Numbered from the stretch's first letter, positions 41,017-51,213 are shown. The stretch: 64,000 nt of DNA from Bradyrhizobium sp. AZCC 1610 (GCF_036924515.1 NZ_JAZHRR010000001.1:1025001-1089000), one strand, 5' to 3'. Program-made: numbers and translations. Notes: generated from the sequence alone by a model not told the origin.

Positions 41017-41802
41017 TTACGTCGCAACCACCGTCGTGGTCGCATCCGCCGGCAAACTCGCCAGCAGCGCGTGCAGCGTGCTCATGATCGAGTGATCGGC
41101 GATGCCGTCGACGCGCGCGGGACGGAAGTGGCGCTGAAACGCGGTGACCACTTCCATGGTCGGGCCGTCAAACTTGCCGTGGGTCGGGATATTGTAGCCG
41201 TATTTGGCAAGCGCCGCCTGCATACCTGCGACGTCGTCGCTGATGCTGCCGAGCTTGAGCGTTTCGCCGCGCACGATCGGCGCCGGCTGCACCCAATGGC
41301 CGACGCCGGAATTGGCCAGCGAATGCCACGGGAATTTTTCGCCGGGATCCCTTTTGCGCGCCGGGGCGACATCGGAATGCCCGAGCACGCGATGCGAAGG
41401 TATCTTGCGGCGGAGCATGATGCCGCGGCACAGCGCGATCACGGCGGCGATCTGGCGCAGCGGGAAGTCGGGATAACCCCAGTCATGGCCGCGATTGATG
41501 ATCTCGATCCCGATCGAGCAGGAATTGATGTCTTCCTCGCCGGCCCAGGAGGATACGCCGGCGTGCCAGGCGCGCTTGGCTTCTGGCACGCATTGCACGA
41601 TGCGGCCGTCTTCCAGCACGATGTAATGGGCTGACACGTCGGTGCCGGGGGTGCAGAGCTGGGCGATCGCGCCTTCCACATCCGGCATGCCGGTGTAGTG
41701 CAGCAGGATCATGTCCGCGATGCGGCCGTTGTTGCGGTCGCCATGGTTCGGCGACGGGATGACGTCGGATGCGATCGAGGAATCTGGGGTAAAGGTCTTC
41801 AT
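41017..41802 (-). CDS. N-acetylmuramoyl-L-alanine amidase (amidase_2) with peptidoglycan-binding domain
   Basis: The product is 261 residues from ATG 41802. The amidase_2 domain has its zinc ligands in LLHYTGM, HAGVSSWAGEEDINSCSIGIEI and GHSDVAPARKRDPGEKFPW. The C-terminal 70 residues form a PG_binding_1 helix bundle (VAGMQAALAKYGYNIPTHGKFDG). It cuts the amide bond between muramic acid and the stem peptide, resembling AmiD-type recycling or division enzymes. An in-frame ATG at 41883 would add a 27-residue N-terminus with no clear signal; I chose the inner start by likeness to relatives. It is divergent from the dcw cluster. Confidence 0.87.
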   Translation of the reverse strand: MKTFTPDSSIASDVIPSPNHGDRNNGRIADMILLHYTGMPDVEGAIAQLCTPGTDVSAHYIVLEDGRIVQCVPEAKRAWHAGVSSWAGEEDINSCSIGIEIINRGHDWGYPDFPLRQIAAVIALCRGIMLRRKIPSHRVLGHSDVAPARKRDPGEKFPWHSLANSGVGHWVQPAPIVRGETLKLGSISDDVAGMQAALAKYGYNIPTHGKFDGPTMEVVTAFQRHFRPARVDGIADHSIMSTLHALLASLPADATTTVVAT

Positions 41803-42348
41803 GTCGGCGTTGGCCCTGGGAACGGGAAGGGCGCGTTGACGCCTCGAATCAATACCAGCAGATGCGAACGAACCAGTAGCCATTTTTTAAACCCAAACCG
41901 GGCGGGAGAGCGGCAACATCGTGGCTTAAGCAGCAATGCCATTTACTATTCATTTACCTCGTGGCCGCGCAATCCGGCGGTCGAGTTCCAGCTCGCATTT
42001 TGACCGAGTGTGTGCGAGGCGCATCACCGGCTTTCGGTGTCTAGAAAGCGCGCAAAACCCTTCGTTGATCATCAACGCTTTCTTAACGCTAAGTGCCGTT
42101 ACTAAGTGATGAAGAGCCGAACCGGATTGGGGACGGCCGAGGCCCTCTTTCGCGCTCGAAATGCCATGGCAACCCAGCAAATTCCGTCTGGAAATGAGGG
42201 GGCGCGAGGCCGGGCCGGAAACGGTAAGCGCGCCGAGTCGCGGGTTTTTGGCCGGAAAAGCCCGGCGAAGCGCAGAGATTTGAGGCGCAATGGACCCGTT
42301 CGCGTCCAGTTTTCGCAGCATCGACTGGAAACCGCCGGGGGACGGCGC
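41803..42348. other. Divergent promoter region before the dcw cluster; no mraZ
   Basis: In many bacteria mraZ directly precedes rsmH; here no such gene is present. An open frame in phase with rsmH runs from 42106, but it is Arg/Gly-rich and has no ribosome site, so I treat it as leader. A CtrA-like box is at 42072-42087. Confidence 0.6.
42072..42087. promoter_or_regulatory. CtrA-like box before the dcw cluster
   Basis: TCAA-N7-TTAAC matches the alphaproteobacterial CtrA consensus TTAA-N7-TTAAC with one mismatch. It is about 260 bases before the rsmH start, so placement would require a distant transcription start. Confidence 0.4.
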
Positions 42349-43344
42349 ATGAGCCCGGCTGCGCCGCGACACATCTCGGTGCTCGGCCGCGAGGCGGTCG
42401 AGATGCTCAATCCCCGGGACGGTGGCATCTATATCGACGCGACCTTCGGCGCCGGCGGCTACAGCCGCGCAATCCTTGCTGTCGCGGGAACCCGGGTCAT
42501 CGGCATCGATCGCGACCGGTCAGCAATTACCGGCGGATTCGATCTGGTTGACCAGTCCGGCGGCCGGCTGACCCTGGTCGAGGACCGATTCTCCAACCTT
42601 GCAGACATCTGCGCGGCGCAAGGCATGGCCGAAGTGGACGGCGTCGTGATGGACGTCGGCGTTTCCTCGATGCAGCTCGATCAGGCCGCGCGCGGCTTCT
42701 CGTTCCGGCTCGGCGGTCCGCTCGATATGCGGATGGGCCATGACGGGCCGACGGCGGCGGATGTCGTGGCGAAGGCCTCCGAGGCCGATCTCGCCAATAT
42801 CATCTACATCTTCGGCGAGGAGCGCCATTCCCGCGCCGTGGCGCGCGCCATCGTGACGGCGCGCAAGGAAGCGCCGATTACGACGACGCAAGCGCTGGCC
42901 GATATCGTCGGCAAGGTGGTGCGCTCCAAGCCGAACGAGATTCATCCGGCGACGCGCACGTTCCAGGGCCTGAGAATCTTCGTCAACGCGGAACTCGACG
43001 AACTGCATCTGGCGCTGGCGGCAGCCGAGCGCGTGCTGAAGCCCGGCGGGCGGCTGGTAGTCGTGTCGTTTCATTCGCTGGAAGACCGCATCGTCAAGGA
43101 TTTTTTCAACGCGCGCGGCAAGACCGGCGGCGGTTCGCGGCACTTGCCTGAGTTGGCGCAGGTTGCGCCGAGTTTCCAGATTTTGACCAAGCGTCCCGTT
43201 ACCCCCGGCGAAGCCGAAGTGGCCGTCAATCCGCGCGCGCGTTCCGCTAAGCTACGCGCTGCCGAGCGCACGATGGCGCCGGCGCATGCGGCAGGCCGCC
43301 TGCCGGCATGGCCCGTTCTTGCCGACGTGATGAGGGGAGGCTGA
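42349..43344 (+). CDS. rsmH: 16S rRNA m4C1402 methyltransferase
   Basis: The product is 331 residues. It opens [21 protein letters not shown] and has the SAM site [16 protein letters not shown], then [24 protein letters not shown] and [16 protein letters not shown], all diagnostic of RsmH (MraW). It methylates the N4 position of cytidine 1402 in 16S rRNA and begins the dcw cluster in most bacteria. GGGGGA is 7 bases before ATG 42349. The next gene, ftsL, follows after three bases, so they are cotranscribed. Confidence 0.95.
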   Translation: MSPAAPRHISVLGREAVEMLNPRDGGIYIDATFGAGGYSRAILAVAGTRVIGIDRDRSAITGGFDLVDQSGGRLTLVEDRFSNLADICAAQGMAEVDGVVMDVGVSSMQLDQAARGFSFRLGGPLDMRMGHDGPTAADVVAKASEADLANIIYIFGEERHSRAVARAIVTARKEAPITTTQALADIVGKVVRSKPNEIHPATRTFQGLRIFVNAELDELHLALAAAERVLKPGGRLVVVSFHSLEDRIVKDFFNARGKTGGGSRHLPELAQVAPSFQILTKRPVTPGEAEVAVNPRARSAKLRAAERTMAPAHAAGRLPAWPVLADVMRGG

Positions 43345-43347
43345 CCA

Positions 43348-43740
43348 ATGCGTGTCATCCACTTCCTCGTTATCGGCGTGCTGGTGTTCGCGGCGGCCTA
43401 CGTCTACCGGATCAAGATGGAATCGACCGCGCGCGTCGAGCGCGTGCTGCGGCTGAACGCCGAGATCCGCGAGCAGCGCGATGCCATAGCGGCGCTGCGC
43501 GCGGAATGGGCCAAGCTCGATGCGCCGCTGCGGCTGCAAGGGCTCGCCGAACGCCATCTCGGCCTGAAGCCGCTCAACGCCACGCAATACGATCAGTTGA
43601 AGAATTTGCCGGAACGGCCGCCGGCCTTTGCAAGGCCCGGTGCGCCCGATCCGATCGGCGCGATGATCAATACCATCGAGGCTGCCGCCGAAGCACCGCC
43701 CACAACCGGCTCCGTGCCCGCACCGGGAGATCAGCAATGA
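43348..43740 (+). CDS. ftsL: Cell division protein FtsL
   Basis: The product is 130 residues. A short cytoplasmic start precedes one membrane helix (FLVIGVLVFAAAYVYRI), then a heptad-patterned coiled coil (VERVLRLNAEIREQRDAIAALRAEWAKL) and the motif LAERHLGLKPLN seen in FtsL. A Pro-rich tail follows. FtsL joins FtsB and FtsQ to recruit FtsW and FtsI to the septum. Its stop overlaps the ftsI start by 4 bases. Sequence identity within FtsL is low, so position and topology carry the call. Confidence 0.9.
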   Translation: MRVIHFLVIGVLVFAAAYVYRIKMESTARVERVLRLNAEIREQRDAIAALRAEWAKLDAPLRLQGLAERHLGLKPLNATQYDQLKNLPERPPAFARPGAPDPIGAMINTIEAAAEAPPTTGSVPAPGDQQ

Positions 43741-45488
43741 CCGGCCGGGCGCTTGCCAACGTCAGGAGGCCCGCGGAACCGTGGCGGCAGCGGCTGATCC
43801 GCAGCCTGCTCTACGGGCGCAACGTCGATCGCGCTGCCAAGGCCCGGGCGCGGGTAGGATTGGCCATCCTGCTGTTCGCGGCGATCTATGCGGTGCTGGC
43901 CGGACGTCTGGTGATGTTCGCGGTCGGCGCCGACAGCCACGGCGCGCGCCGGGCCGGCTCGCAGGACGCGATTGCGACCGCGCGGCCGGACATCGTCGAC
44001 CGCAACGGCACGGTGCTCGCGACCGACGTCAAGAGCCCGAGCCTGTTCGGCGAGCCCAGGCGCATCATCGACAAGGACGAGGCGATCGAACTTTTGACCG
44101 CGGCGCTGCCGGACCTCGACGAAGCGGAGGCGCGCACGCGCCTGTCGTCGCGCAAGGGCTTTGTGTGGCTGAAGCGCGAGATCACGCCAAAACAGCAGCA
44201 CGACATCCACAAGCTCGGCATTCCCGGCATCGGCTTCCTGCGCGAGAACAAGCGGGTCTATCCGACGGGTGCTGCGGTCGCGCATCTGATCGGGCTCGTC
44301 AACATCGACAACCAGGGCATCGCCGGGATGGAGAAGTGGCTGGACAATAACGGTCTGGCCGATCTGCACCGCGCCGGCTTCGCCACCGATCGCCTGCAGC
44401 GCCCGGTGGAACTGTCGATCGACCTGCGTGTCGAACATGCACTGCGCGATGAGCTGTTGAAGGCGAAGGAAAAATACAAGGCCAAGGCGGCGTCCGGCCT
44501 CGTCTCCAACGTCCGGACCGGCGAGATCGTGGCCCTGGTGTCGTTGCCGGATTTCGACCCGAACAATCCGAAAGAGGCGCACGATCCCGAGCGCATCAAC
44601 CGCCTGACCACCGGCGTGTTCGAAATGGGCTCGACCTTCAAGGCGCTGACGCTGGCGATGGCGCTGGATTCCGGCAAGGCCAACCTCAACACGCTCTATG
44701 ATGGACGCGGGGCACTGAAGTTCGGCAAGTTCACCATTCACGACACCCATCCGGTCGGCCGCGCGATCACGCTGTCGGAAGTGTTTACGTTCTCCTCGAA
44801 CGTCGGCGCGGCCAAGATCGCGCTGGCGCAGGGCGTCGAGGCGCACAAGGCGTTCCTGAAGAAGCTCGGCCAGATGGACCGGCTGCGCACCGAACTGCCT
44901 GAAAGCGCCTCCCCGATCGTGCCGAAGCGCTGGAGCGAGCTCAACACCATCACGATCGCCTTCGGTCACGGCATCGCCGTGGCGCCGCTGCAGGCGGTGA
45001 TGGGCATCAACGCCTGCATCAATGGCGGTCTCCTGATTCCCCCGACCTTCCTCAAACGGTCGGAAGAGGAGGCCAGGGCGATCGCCAAGAAGGTGCTCAG
45101 AACGGAAACTTCCGACAAGATGCGTTATCTGATGCGGCTGAACGCCGAGATCGGAACCGCCAAGAAGGCCGACGTGAAGGGTTACTATATCGGCGGCAAG
45201 ACCGGCACCTCGGAAAAGGTGGTCAACGGGCGCTATTCCAAGAAACAGGTGCTCAACTCGTTCACCGCGATCATTCCGGCCGACAATCCGCAGTACCAGT
45301 TGCTGGTCATGCTGGACGAGCCGAAAGCGCTGCCGGAAACCCATGGCTTCATTACCTCGGGCTGGAACGCGGTGCCGACCGGCGGCAAGGTGATTGCCCG
45401 CATCGGCCCGCTTCTGGGCATCGAGCCGCGCTTCGATCTGCCGCCGTCCGACCGCCTTATTCTTGCGGCATCGAGGACAACCCAGTAA
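43737..45488 (+). CDS. ftsI: Septal peptidoglycan transpeptidase (penicillin-binding protein 3)
   Basis: The product is 583 residues: one membrane helix (about 38-63), a pedestal domain (about 75-220), and a class B transpeptidase domain. The catalytic motifs are S299-T-F-K302, S353-S-N355 and K488-T-G-T491. It crosslinks septal peptidoglycan with the glycosyltransferase FtsW. GGGAGA is upstream, and the start overlaps ftsL (ATGA). It is followed after 48 bases by murE. Length is near that of other alphaproteobacterial FtsI. Confidence 0.96.
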   Translation: MTGRALANVRRPAEPWRQRLIRSLLYGRNVDRAAKARARVGLAILLFAAIYAVLAGRLVMFAVGADSHGARRAGSQDAIATARPDIVDRNGTVLATDVKSPSLFGEPRRIIDKDEAIELLTAALPDLDEAEARTRLSSRKGFVWLKREITPKQQHDIHKLGIPGIGFLRENKRVYPTGAAVAHLIGLVNIDNQGIAGMEKWLDNNGLADLHRAGFATDRLQRPVELSIDLRVEHALRDELLKAKEKYKAKAASGLVSNVRTGEIVALVSLPDFDPNNPKEAHDPERINRLTTGVFEMGSTFKALTLAMALDSGKANLNTLYDGRGALKFGKFTIHDTHPVGRAITLSEVFTFSSNVGAAKIALAQGVEAHKAFLKKLGQMDRLRTELPESASPIVPKRWSELNTITIAFGHGIAVAPLQAVMGINACINGGLLIPPTFLKRSEEEARAIAKKVLRTETSDKMRYLMRLNAEIGTAKKADVKGYYIGGKTGTSEKVVNGRYSKKQVLNSFTAIIPADNPQYQLLVMLDEPKALPETHGFITSGWNAVPTGGKVIARIGPLLGIEPRFDLPPSDRLILAASRTTQ

Positions 45489-45536
45489 GGCGTAGGATCA
45501 GGCGCGCCAAGCTGCGCCGGGCCGGACTGGAGCACG

Positions 45537-46997
45537 ATGAAACTTCGCGAACTCTTCAGCGACGACGCTGCGATCGAGCCGCAGGCGGAAGCTGTCGATG
45601 TGAAAGGCCTTGCGGTCGACAGCCGCGCGGTGAAGCCGGGCGACCTGTTCTTTGCCATTGCAGGCAGCAAGACCGACGGCTCGCGCTTCGTCGATTCGGC
45701 TATACGGGCGGGGGCTGTCGCGGTAGCCGGTGACCATGCGCCGCCCGGCGGCCTCCGCGTGCCGTTCGTCGTCACGTCAAATCCACGCCGCGCGCTGGCG
45801 CTGGCGGCGGCGAGATTTTATCCGCGGCAGCCCGCGACCATCGCGGCGGTGACCGGGACCAGCGGCAAGACCTCGGTGGCCGCGTTCACGCGCCAGATCT
45901 GGGAACGGCTCGGCCACGCAGCGGCCAGCATTGGCACCATCGGCCTCGTTTCGCCGAAGCGCACGGTGTACGGCTCGCTAACGACGCCGGACCCGATCGC
46001 GCTGCACAGGCAGCTCGACGAGATCGCGGGCGACGGTGTCACGCATCTGGCCTTCGAGGCGTCCTCGCACGGGCTCGACCAGTTCCGGCTCGATGGCGTA
46101 CGCATCGCCGCCGGCGGTTTTACCAATCTCACGCGCGACCACATGGACTATCACCCTGACGTCGCGCATTACCTCGCCGCCAAGCTGCGGCTGTTCCGCG
46201 ATCTCGTTGCGCCTGGTGGTGCGGCGGTGATCTCGGCCGATCATGAGTGCTCGCCGGAAGTGATCGAGGCGGCGCGGACGCGGGGCTTGCGGATCATCAC
46301 CGTCGGCCGCAATGCGGATGGCGCCGGTGAAGGCATCCGCCTCGTTGGTGCTACCGTCGAAGGATATGCACAGAACCTTGCACTGGCGAACCGCGGGCGC
46401 AATTGCACGATCAAGCTGCCGCTGGTCGGCGAATTCCAGATCGAGAACGCGCTCGTTGCCGCGGGGCTCGCGATCGGCACCGGCAGCGAGGCGGATGCTG
46501 TGCTGGATGCGCTCGAGCATCTCGAAGGCGCCAAGGGGCGGCTGGAGCGGGTCGGCGCACACAATGGCGCGCCGATCTTTGTCGATTACGCGCACAAGCC
46601 GGATGCGCTGGCGAAGGCGCTGCAGGCGCTGCGGCCTTACGCCAAGCGCAAACTCGTCGTCATCTTCGGCGCCGGTGGCGATCGCGACGCCGGAAAACGC
46701 CCGATCATGGGTGCGATTGCGGCCGAGAATGCGGATCAAGTCATCGTCACCGACGACAATCCGCGCAGCGAAAATCCGGCCACGATCCGCGCCGCCATTC
46801 TGGCGGCGGCGAAGGGCGCCAGCGACATCGGCGATCGTGCTGAAGCGATCAGGGCAGGGATAGCAGCGCTGCAGCCCGGCGATGCCTTGCTGATCGCCGG
46901 CAAGGGGCACGAGACCGGCCAGATCGTCGGCGACACGGTTTTGCCGTTCAGCGATCACGAGGCGGTGGCGGCCGCGCTCGCAGCGAGGGTGGCATGA
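45537..46997 (+). CDS. murE: UDP-MurNAc-L-Ala-D-Glu:meso-diaminopimelate ligase
   Basis: The product is 486 residues. The N-terminal domain has VKGLAVDSRAVKPGDLFFAI, the ATP site is TGTSGKTSVAAFTRQIWE, and the substrate motif DDNPRSENP matches the D-N-P-R of enzymes that add meso-diaminopimelate rather than lysine. It adds the third residue of the stem peptide in the cytosol. GGAG is 5 bases before ATG. Its stop overlaps the murF start by 4 bases. Confidence 0.96.
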   Translation: MKLRELFSDDAAIEPQAEAVDVKGLAVDSRAVKPGDLFFAIAGSKTDGSRFVDSAIRAGAVAVAGDHAPPGGLRVPFVVTSNPRRALALAAARFYPRQPATIAAVTGTSGKTSVAAFTRQIWERLGHAAASIGTIGLVSPKRTVYGSLTTPDPIALHRQLDEIAGDGVTHLAFEASSHGLDQFRLDGVRIAAGGFTNLTRDHMDYHPDVAHYLAAKLRLFRDLVAPGGAAVISADHECSPEVIEAARTRGLRIITVGRNADGAGEGIRLVGATVEGYAQNLALANRGRNCTIKLPLVGEFQIENALVAAGLAIGTGSEADAVLDALEHLEGAKGRLERVGAHNGAPIFVDYAHKPDALAKALQALRPYAKRKLVVIFGAGGDRDAGKRPIMGAIAAENADQVIVTDDNPRSENPATIRAAILAAAKGASDIGDRAEAIRAGIAALQPGDALLIAGKGHETGQIVGDTVLPFSDHEAVAAALAARVA

Positions 46998-48376
46998 GCA
47001 CGACGCCATTGTGGACCACTGCCGAAGTCGCGCGCGCGCTGGGGCTGTCCGGCGAGTACCCCGCTACGCCGATTGATTTCGTCACGCAGGACAGCCGGTT
47101 GGTGAAACCGGGCTGCCTGTTCGTGGCGTTGAGCGGCACGCCAAGCGGCGGCTTCATCTCCAGTTTCGCCAGCGCGCGCGATGGCTGGGAATTCGCCGCC
47201 AAGGCGGAAGCGGCCGGCGCCGTGGCGATGATCGTCCCGCATCGGATCGACGGCGTCAGCGTTCCGCAGTTGATCGTCGAGGACACGTTGATCGATGGCC
47301 TGTGGCGGCTTGCACGCGCGGCGCGGGCGCGGTTCAACGGTCCGGTGATCGGCCTGACCGGCAGCGCCGGCAAGACCAGCACCAAGGAGTTCCTCGCCGC
47401 GTATCCTGCCGCCTATGCCAGCCCGAGCAGCTTCAACAATTTCTGGGGCGTGCCGCTGACGCTGTGCAATGCCAGCCCTGGCGCGAGCGTGTGGGTCGTC
47501 GAAATGGGCATGAACCAATCAGACGAGATCGCGCGGCTCAGCGAACTGACCCAGCCTACGGTCGCGCTTGTCGTAAACGTGCAGCCGGTGCATCTGGAAA
47601 AGCTCGGCAGCCTGGAAGCGATCCGGCGCGAGAAGGTGAGCATCGCGCAAGGTCTGCCTGACGATGGCGTGCTGGTGCTGCCTGATGATGTCGAGGCGCC
47701 GGAATGGAACGGCAAGGTCGTTCGCTTTGGCGAGGGATCCGAGGTGCGGGAGCTGAACCACGCAGCCGAGGGCGAGAGCTGGAACGTCACTGCGCAGGTG
47801 AACGGCAAGCCAATCGAATTCGGCCTGACGCCCGGTGCGCCACATCGGCTGCAGAACGCGCTTGCCGCGCTGGCGTCCGTCCGTGCCGCCGGGCTCGAAC
47901 CGGCGTCGCTGGCCAACGAGCTCAGCCATGTCGGCATCATGACCGGCCGCGGCGTGGAGCAGGCGGCCCATGGCGTCACCGTGATCGACGACAGTTTCAA
48001 CGGCAATCCGGCCAGCATGGTGGCCGCGCTCGGCAGCCTGAAGGCGCGGCCGGTGAAGGCTGGCCGGCGCATCGCCGTTCTCGGCGACATGCTGGAACTG
48101 GGCGCTGATGCGCCCGCCTATCACGAGAAGCTCGCCGCAGACCTGCCGGGCATCGACGGCATTTACTGCGTCGGCCCGCTGATGCGCCATTTATACGATC
48201 TCGTGCCGGCGGAGCGGGCGTTGGGCTGGCATGAAGACCCGGCCACGCTCGATCCCCAGGAAATCGCCGCATTGCTGCGGAACGGGGACGTGGTGGTCGT
48301 CAAGGGCAGCAAAAAGATGTTCTGGGTGAACAAGTTTGTGCCGAGGTTGCTGGCCGCCTTGCAGGCAAAGGCGTAA
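46994..48376 (+). CDS. murF: UDP-MurNAc-tripeptide:D-alanyl-D-alanine ligase
   Basis: The product is 460 residues with the three-domain Mur ligase layout: VTQDSRLVKPGCLFVAL, ATP site GLTGSAGKTSTKEF, and the central-domain motif EMGMNQSDEIARLSELTQPTVALVVNV. The C-terminal domain has VIDDSFNGNPASM. It adds D-Ala-D-Ala to complete the pentapeptide. It overlaps murE by 4 bases. Unusually, 202 bases separate it from mraY, and they contain the 17-bp iterons. Confidence 0.96.
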   Translation: MSTTPLWTTAEVARALGLSGEYPATPIDFVTQDSRLVKPGCLFVALSGTPSGGFISSFASARDGWEFAAKAEAAGAVAMIVPHRIDGVSVPQLIVEDTLIDGLWRLARAARARFNGPVIGLTGSAGKTSTKEFLAAYPAAYASPSSFNNFWGVPLTLCNASPGASVWVVEMGMNQSDEIARLSELTQPTVALVVNVQPVHLEKLGSLEAIRREKVSIAQGLPDDGVLVLPDDVEAPEWNGKVVRFGEGSEVRELNHAAEGESWNVTAQVNGKPIEFGLTPGAPHRLQNALAALASVRAAGLEPASLANELSHVGIMTGRGVEQAAHGVTVIDDSFNGNPASMVAALGSLKARPVKAGRRIAVLGDMLELGADAPAYHEKLAADLPGIDGIYCVGPLMRHLYDLVPAERALGWHEDPATLDPQEIAALLRNGDVVVVKGSKKMFWVNKFVPRLLAALQAKA

Positions 48377-48482
48377 ACTAGGCCGCACCTGACGGGTGCG
48401 TTGTGTCCGCGAGAGGCGATTCGTCAATACCCCATGCATGACCAAGATTTGCTTGGTTTGGGGATGAAAACGATTATCAAGG

Positions 48483-48529
48483 CGTTCCCGGAACGAACGC
48501 GTTCCCGGAACGCAGGCGTTCCCGGAGCG
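48483..48529. repeat. Three 17-bp iterons with 13-bp palindromes, between murF and mraY
   Basis: CGTTCCCGGAACG occurs at 48483-48495 and 48500-48512, and with one change (A to G) at 48517-48529. Each is a perfect or near-perfect palindrome centred on C, and the spacing is exactly 17 bases. The period is not a multiple of three, so this is not coding repeat. It is 50 bases before mraY. Confidence 0.8.
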
Positions 48530-48578
48530 CTTCCCGCCAAAGACGGCGCAACCAAGCCGCGTGATAGGGCCGACCTGA

Positions 48579-49685
48579 ATGTTTTACTGGCTGATCGAGC
48601 TTTCCAACACCGTCCCGGGTTTTGGCATCTTCCGCGGTGCGTTCAACGTGTTTCGCTACATCACCTTCCGCACCGGCGGGGCGATGGTGACGGGCGCGCT
48701 GTTCGTGTTCCTGTTCGGACCCTGGATCATCGATCATTTGCGGCTTCGGCAAGGCAAGGGCCAGCCGATCCGCACCGACGGCCCGCAATCGCATTTGATC
48801 TCCAAGAAGGGCACGCCGACGATGGGCGGCCTGATGATCCTGTCGGGCCTCGTGGTCTCGACGTTGCTGTGGGCCAATCCGCTCAACCCTTACGTCTGGA
48901 TCGTGCTCGCGGTGACGCTCGGCTTCGGCTTCGTCGGATTCTACGACGACTATCTGAAGGTGACGAAGCAGAGCCATAGCGGCTTCGCCGGCAAGCTGCG
49001 GCTGTTGATCGAGGCGGTGATTGCGCTCGCGGCCTGCTACGCGCTGGTGCGGCTCGGCCGTGATGCGACCTCGACGTCGCTTGCGATACCCTTCCTGAAA
49101 GACGTGGTGATCAATTTCGGCTGGTTCTTCGTGATCTTCGGCGCGTTCGTCATCGTCGGCGCCGGCAATGCGGTGAACCTGACCGACGGCCTCGACGGGC
49201 TTGCGATCGTGCCGGTCATGATCGCCGCCGCGAGCTTCGGCATGATCTCGTATCTGACCGGCAACGCGGTCTTTTCGGATTATCTGCAGATCAGATACGT
49301 CGCCGGCACTGGTGAGCTCGCGGTGCTGTGCGGCGCGGTGCTCGGCGCCGGATTAGGATTCCTCTGGTTCAATGCACCGCCGGCTTCGATCTTCATGGGC
49401 GACACCGGCTCGCTCGCGCTCGGCGGCATGATCGGTGCGACGGCGGTTGCGGTCAAGCATGAGATCGTGCTGGCCGTGATCGGCGGGTTGTTCGTGCTGG
49501 AGGCCGTCTCCGTCATCGTGCAGGTGGCTTCGTTCAAGCTGACGGGAAAACGCGTGTTCCGGATGGCGCCGCTGCATCATCATTTCGAGCAGAAGGGCTG
49601 GACCGAACCGCAGATAGTGATCCGGTTCTGGATCATCTCGGTGATGCTGGCGCTGGCCGGCCTCTCCACGCTGAAGCTGCGGTGA
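48579..49685 (+). CDS. mraY: Phospho-MurNAc-pentapeptide translocase
   Basis: The product is 368 residues with ten membrane helices. The motif PTMGGLMIL and the catalytic Asp region GFYDDYLKV are present, as are [14 protein letters not shown] (Mg2+-binding) and [11 protein letters not shown] near the end. The enzyme moves phospho-MurNAc-pentapeptide from UDP onto undecaprenyl phosphate at the inner membrane, giving lipid I. AGGG is 9 bases before ATG. The iterons lie in its 5' region. Confidence 0.96.
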   Translation: MFYWLIELSNTVPGFGIFRGAFNVFRYITFRTGGAMVTGALFVFLFGPWIIDHLRLRQGKGQPIRTDGPQSHLISKKGTPTMGGLMILSGLVVSTLLWANPLNPYVWIVLAVTLGFGFVGFYDDYLKVTKQSHSGFAGKLRLLIEAVIALAACYALVRLGRDATSTSLAIPFLKDVVINFGWFFVIFGAFVIVGAGNAVNLTDGLDGLAIVPVMIAAASFGMISYLTGNAVFSDYLQIRYVAGTGELAVLCGAVLGAGLGFLWFNAPPASIFMGDTGSLALGGMIGATAVAVKHEIVLAVIGGLFVLEAVSVIVQVASFKLTGKRVFRMAPLHHHFEQKGWTEPQIVIRFWIISVMLALAGLSTLKLR

Positions 49686-49695
49686 GCCGCGCGCG

Positions 49696-51096
49696 ATGAT
49701 CCCCGTCACTTCATTCGCGGACAAGACGGTCGCCGTCTTCGGCCTCGGCGGTTCGGGCCTCGCGAGCTGCCACGCGCTGAAGGCCGGCGGCGCGGAGGTG
49801 ATCGCGGGCGACGACAGTGCCGACAATGTCGCCAAGGCAGCCCAGGCCGGCTTCACCACCGCCGACCTGCGCACGGTGTCGTGGACGAATTTCTCGGCGC
49901 TGATTTTGACGCCCGGCGCGCCGCTCACCCATCCGGCGCCGCACTGGTCAGTGCTGATGGCACGTCAGGCTGGCGTCGAGGTGATCGGCGACATCGAACT
50001 ATTTTGCCGGGAGCGCCGCCGCCATGCGCCGGACGCGCCGTTCGTCGCCATCACCGGCACCAACGGCAAGTCGACCACCACCGCCCTGATCGCACACCTG
50101 ATGAAGGTGGCCGGCTACGACACCCAGATGGGTGGTAATATCGGAACCGCGATCCTGTCGCTGGAGCCGCCGCGGATGGGGCGCGTGCACGTGGTCGAGA
50201 TGTCATCCTACCAGATCGATCTGGCGCCTTCGCTCGATCCGTCGGTGGGGATTCTCCTCAATGTCAGCGAAGACCACATCGATCGCCATGGCACGCTGGA
50301 GCACTACGCCGCCGTGAAGGCGCGGCTCGTTGCCGGCGTGCAGCCGCAGGGCACATCGATCGTCGGCGTCGATGACATCTGGAGCCGCAACATCGCCGAC
50401 CGGCTCGATCAGGCCGGTAAGCGCGTGGTGCGCATCTCCGTGAAGAACCCGCTGCCCGACGGCATCTATGTCGAGCGCGAAACCATCGTTCAGGCGTCCG
50501 GCGGTGCGCGCAGCGAAATCGCAAGGCTGGGCGGCATCGGCTCGCTGCGCGGCCTGCACAACGCGCAGAACGCCGCTTGCGCAGCGGCCTGCGCGCTCGC
50601 GATGGGCATCGCGACCGATACGTTGCAAAACGGCCTGCGCAGCTTTCCCGGCCTTGCGCACCGCATGGAGCAGGTCGGTCGCCGCGGCAACGTGCTGTTC
50701 GTCAACGACTCCAAGGGCACCAATGCCGATGCCGCCGCGCACGCGCTGTCGTCGTTTGCCGACATCTTCTGGATCGCCGGCGGTAAGGCAAAACTCGGCG
50801 GCATCACCGGCCTGACCGAGTACTTTCCGCGCATCCGCAAAGCCTATCTGATCGGCGAGGCCGCGCAGGAATTTGCAGGGACGCTCGGCGAGCGCGTGCC
50901 GTACGAGATTTCGGAAACGCTCGATGTGGCGGTGGCGAACGCCGCACGCGACGCGGAAGCTTCGGGGCTCGTCGATCCCGTGGTGCTGTTGTCGCCCGCC
51001 TGCGCCTCGTTCGACCAGTACCGCAACTTCGAAATCCGCGGCGCCAAGTTTCGCGATCTGGTGACGGCGATGCCGGGCGTCAAGCCGGTGGTGTGA
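49696..51096 (+). CDS. murD: UDP-MurNAc-L-alanine:D-glutamate ligase
   Basis: The product is 466 residues. The N-terminal domain has [17 protein letters not shown], the ATP site is [17 protein letters not shown], and the central [32 protein letters not shown] is diagnostic; [15 protein letters not shown] lies in the third domain. It adds D-Glu as the second residue of the stem peptide. It starts 10 bases after mraY. Downstream the usual next gene, ftsW, is displaced by 1.7 kb holding a DUF5107 gene and two palindromic elements. Confidence 0.96.
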   Translation: MIPVTSFADKTVAVFGLGGSGLASCHALKAGGAEVIAGDDSADNVAKAAQAGFTTADLRTVSWTNFSALILTPGAPLTHPAPHWSVLMARQAGVEVIGDIELFCRERRRHAPDAPFVAITGTNGKSTTTALIAHLMKVAGYDTQMGGNIGTAILSLEPPRMGRVHVVEMSSYQIDLAPSLDPSVGILLNVSEDHIDRHGTLEHYAAVKARLVAGVQPQGTSIVGVDDIWSRNIADRLDQAGKRVVRISVKNPLPDGIYVERETIVQASGGARSEIARLGGIGSLRGLHNAQNAACAAACALAMGIATDTLQNGLRSFPGLAHRMEQVGRRGNVLFVNDSKGTNADAAAHALSSFADIFWIAGGKAKLGGITGLTEYFPRIRKAYLIGEAAQEFAGTLGERVPYEISETLDVAVANAARDAEASGLVDPVVLLSPACASFDQYRNFEIRGAKFRDLVTAMPGVKPVV

Positions 51097-51109
51097 GGAT
51101 GCGGATCGC

Positions 51110-51187
51110 GTAGGATGGGTAGAGCGTAGCGAAACCCATCGCTGTGGTACCGGATTGATGGGTTTCGCTGCGCTCTACCCATCCTAC
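51110..51187. repeat. Palindromic element, type D copy 2
   Basis: It opens GTAGGATGGGTAGAGCG and closes with its inverse CGCTCTACCCATCCTAC; inner arms AAACCCATC/GATGGGTTT. It begins 13 bases after the murD stop and ends 26 bases before the DUF5107 gene. Confidence 0.85.
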
Positions 51188-51213
51188 ATACTGCCCATTC
51201 GAGGGCGTCGTAA

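Noticed and set aside
42106..42348. Extension of rsmH by 81 codons
   Set aside because: The added part is Arg/Gly-rich with no ribosome site, and RsmH normally begins near the HISVL motif, which is just after 42349.
48483..48529. LexA (GTTC-N7-GTTC) site or CRISPR in the murF-mraY iterons
   Set aside because: The GTTC spacing is 17, not 11, and units are only 17 bp with no spacer of 30 or so bases; neither pattern fits.
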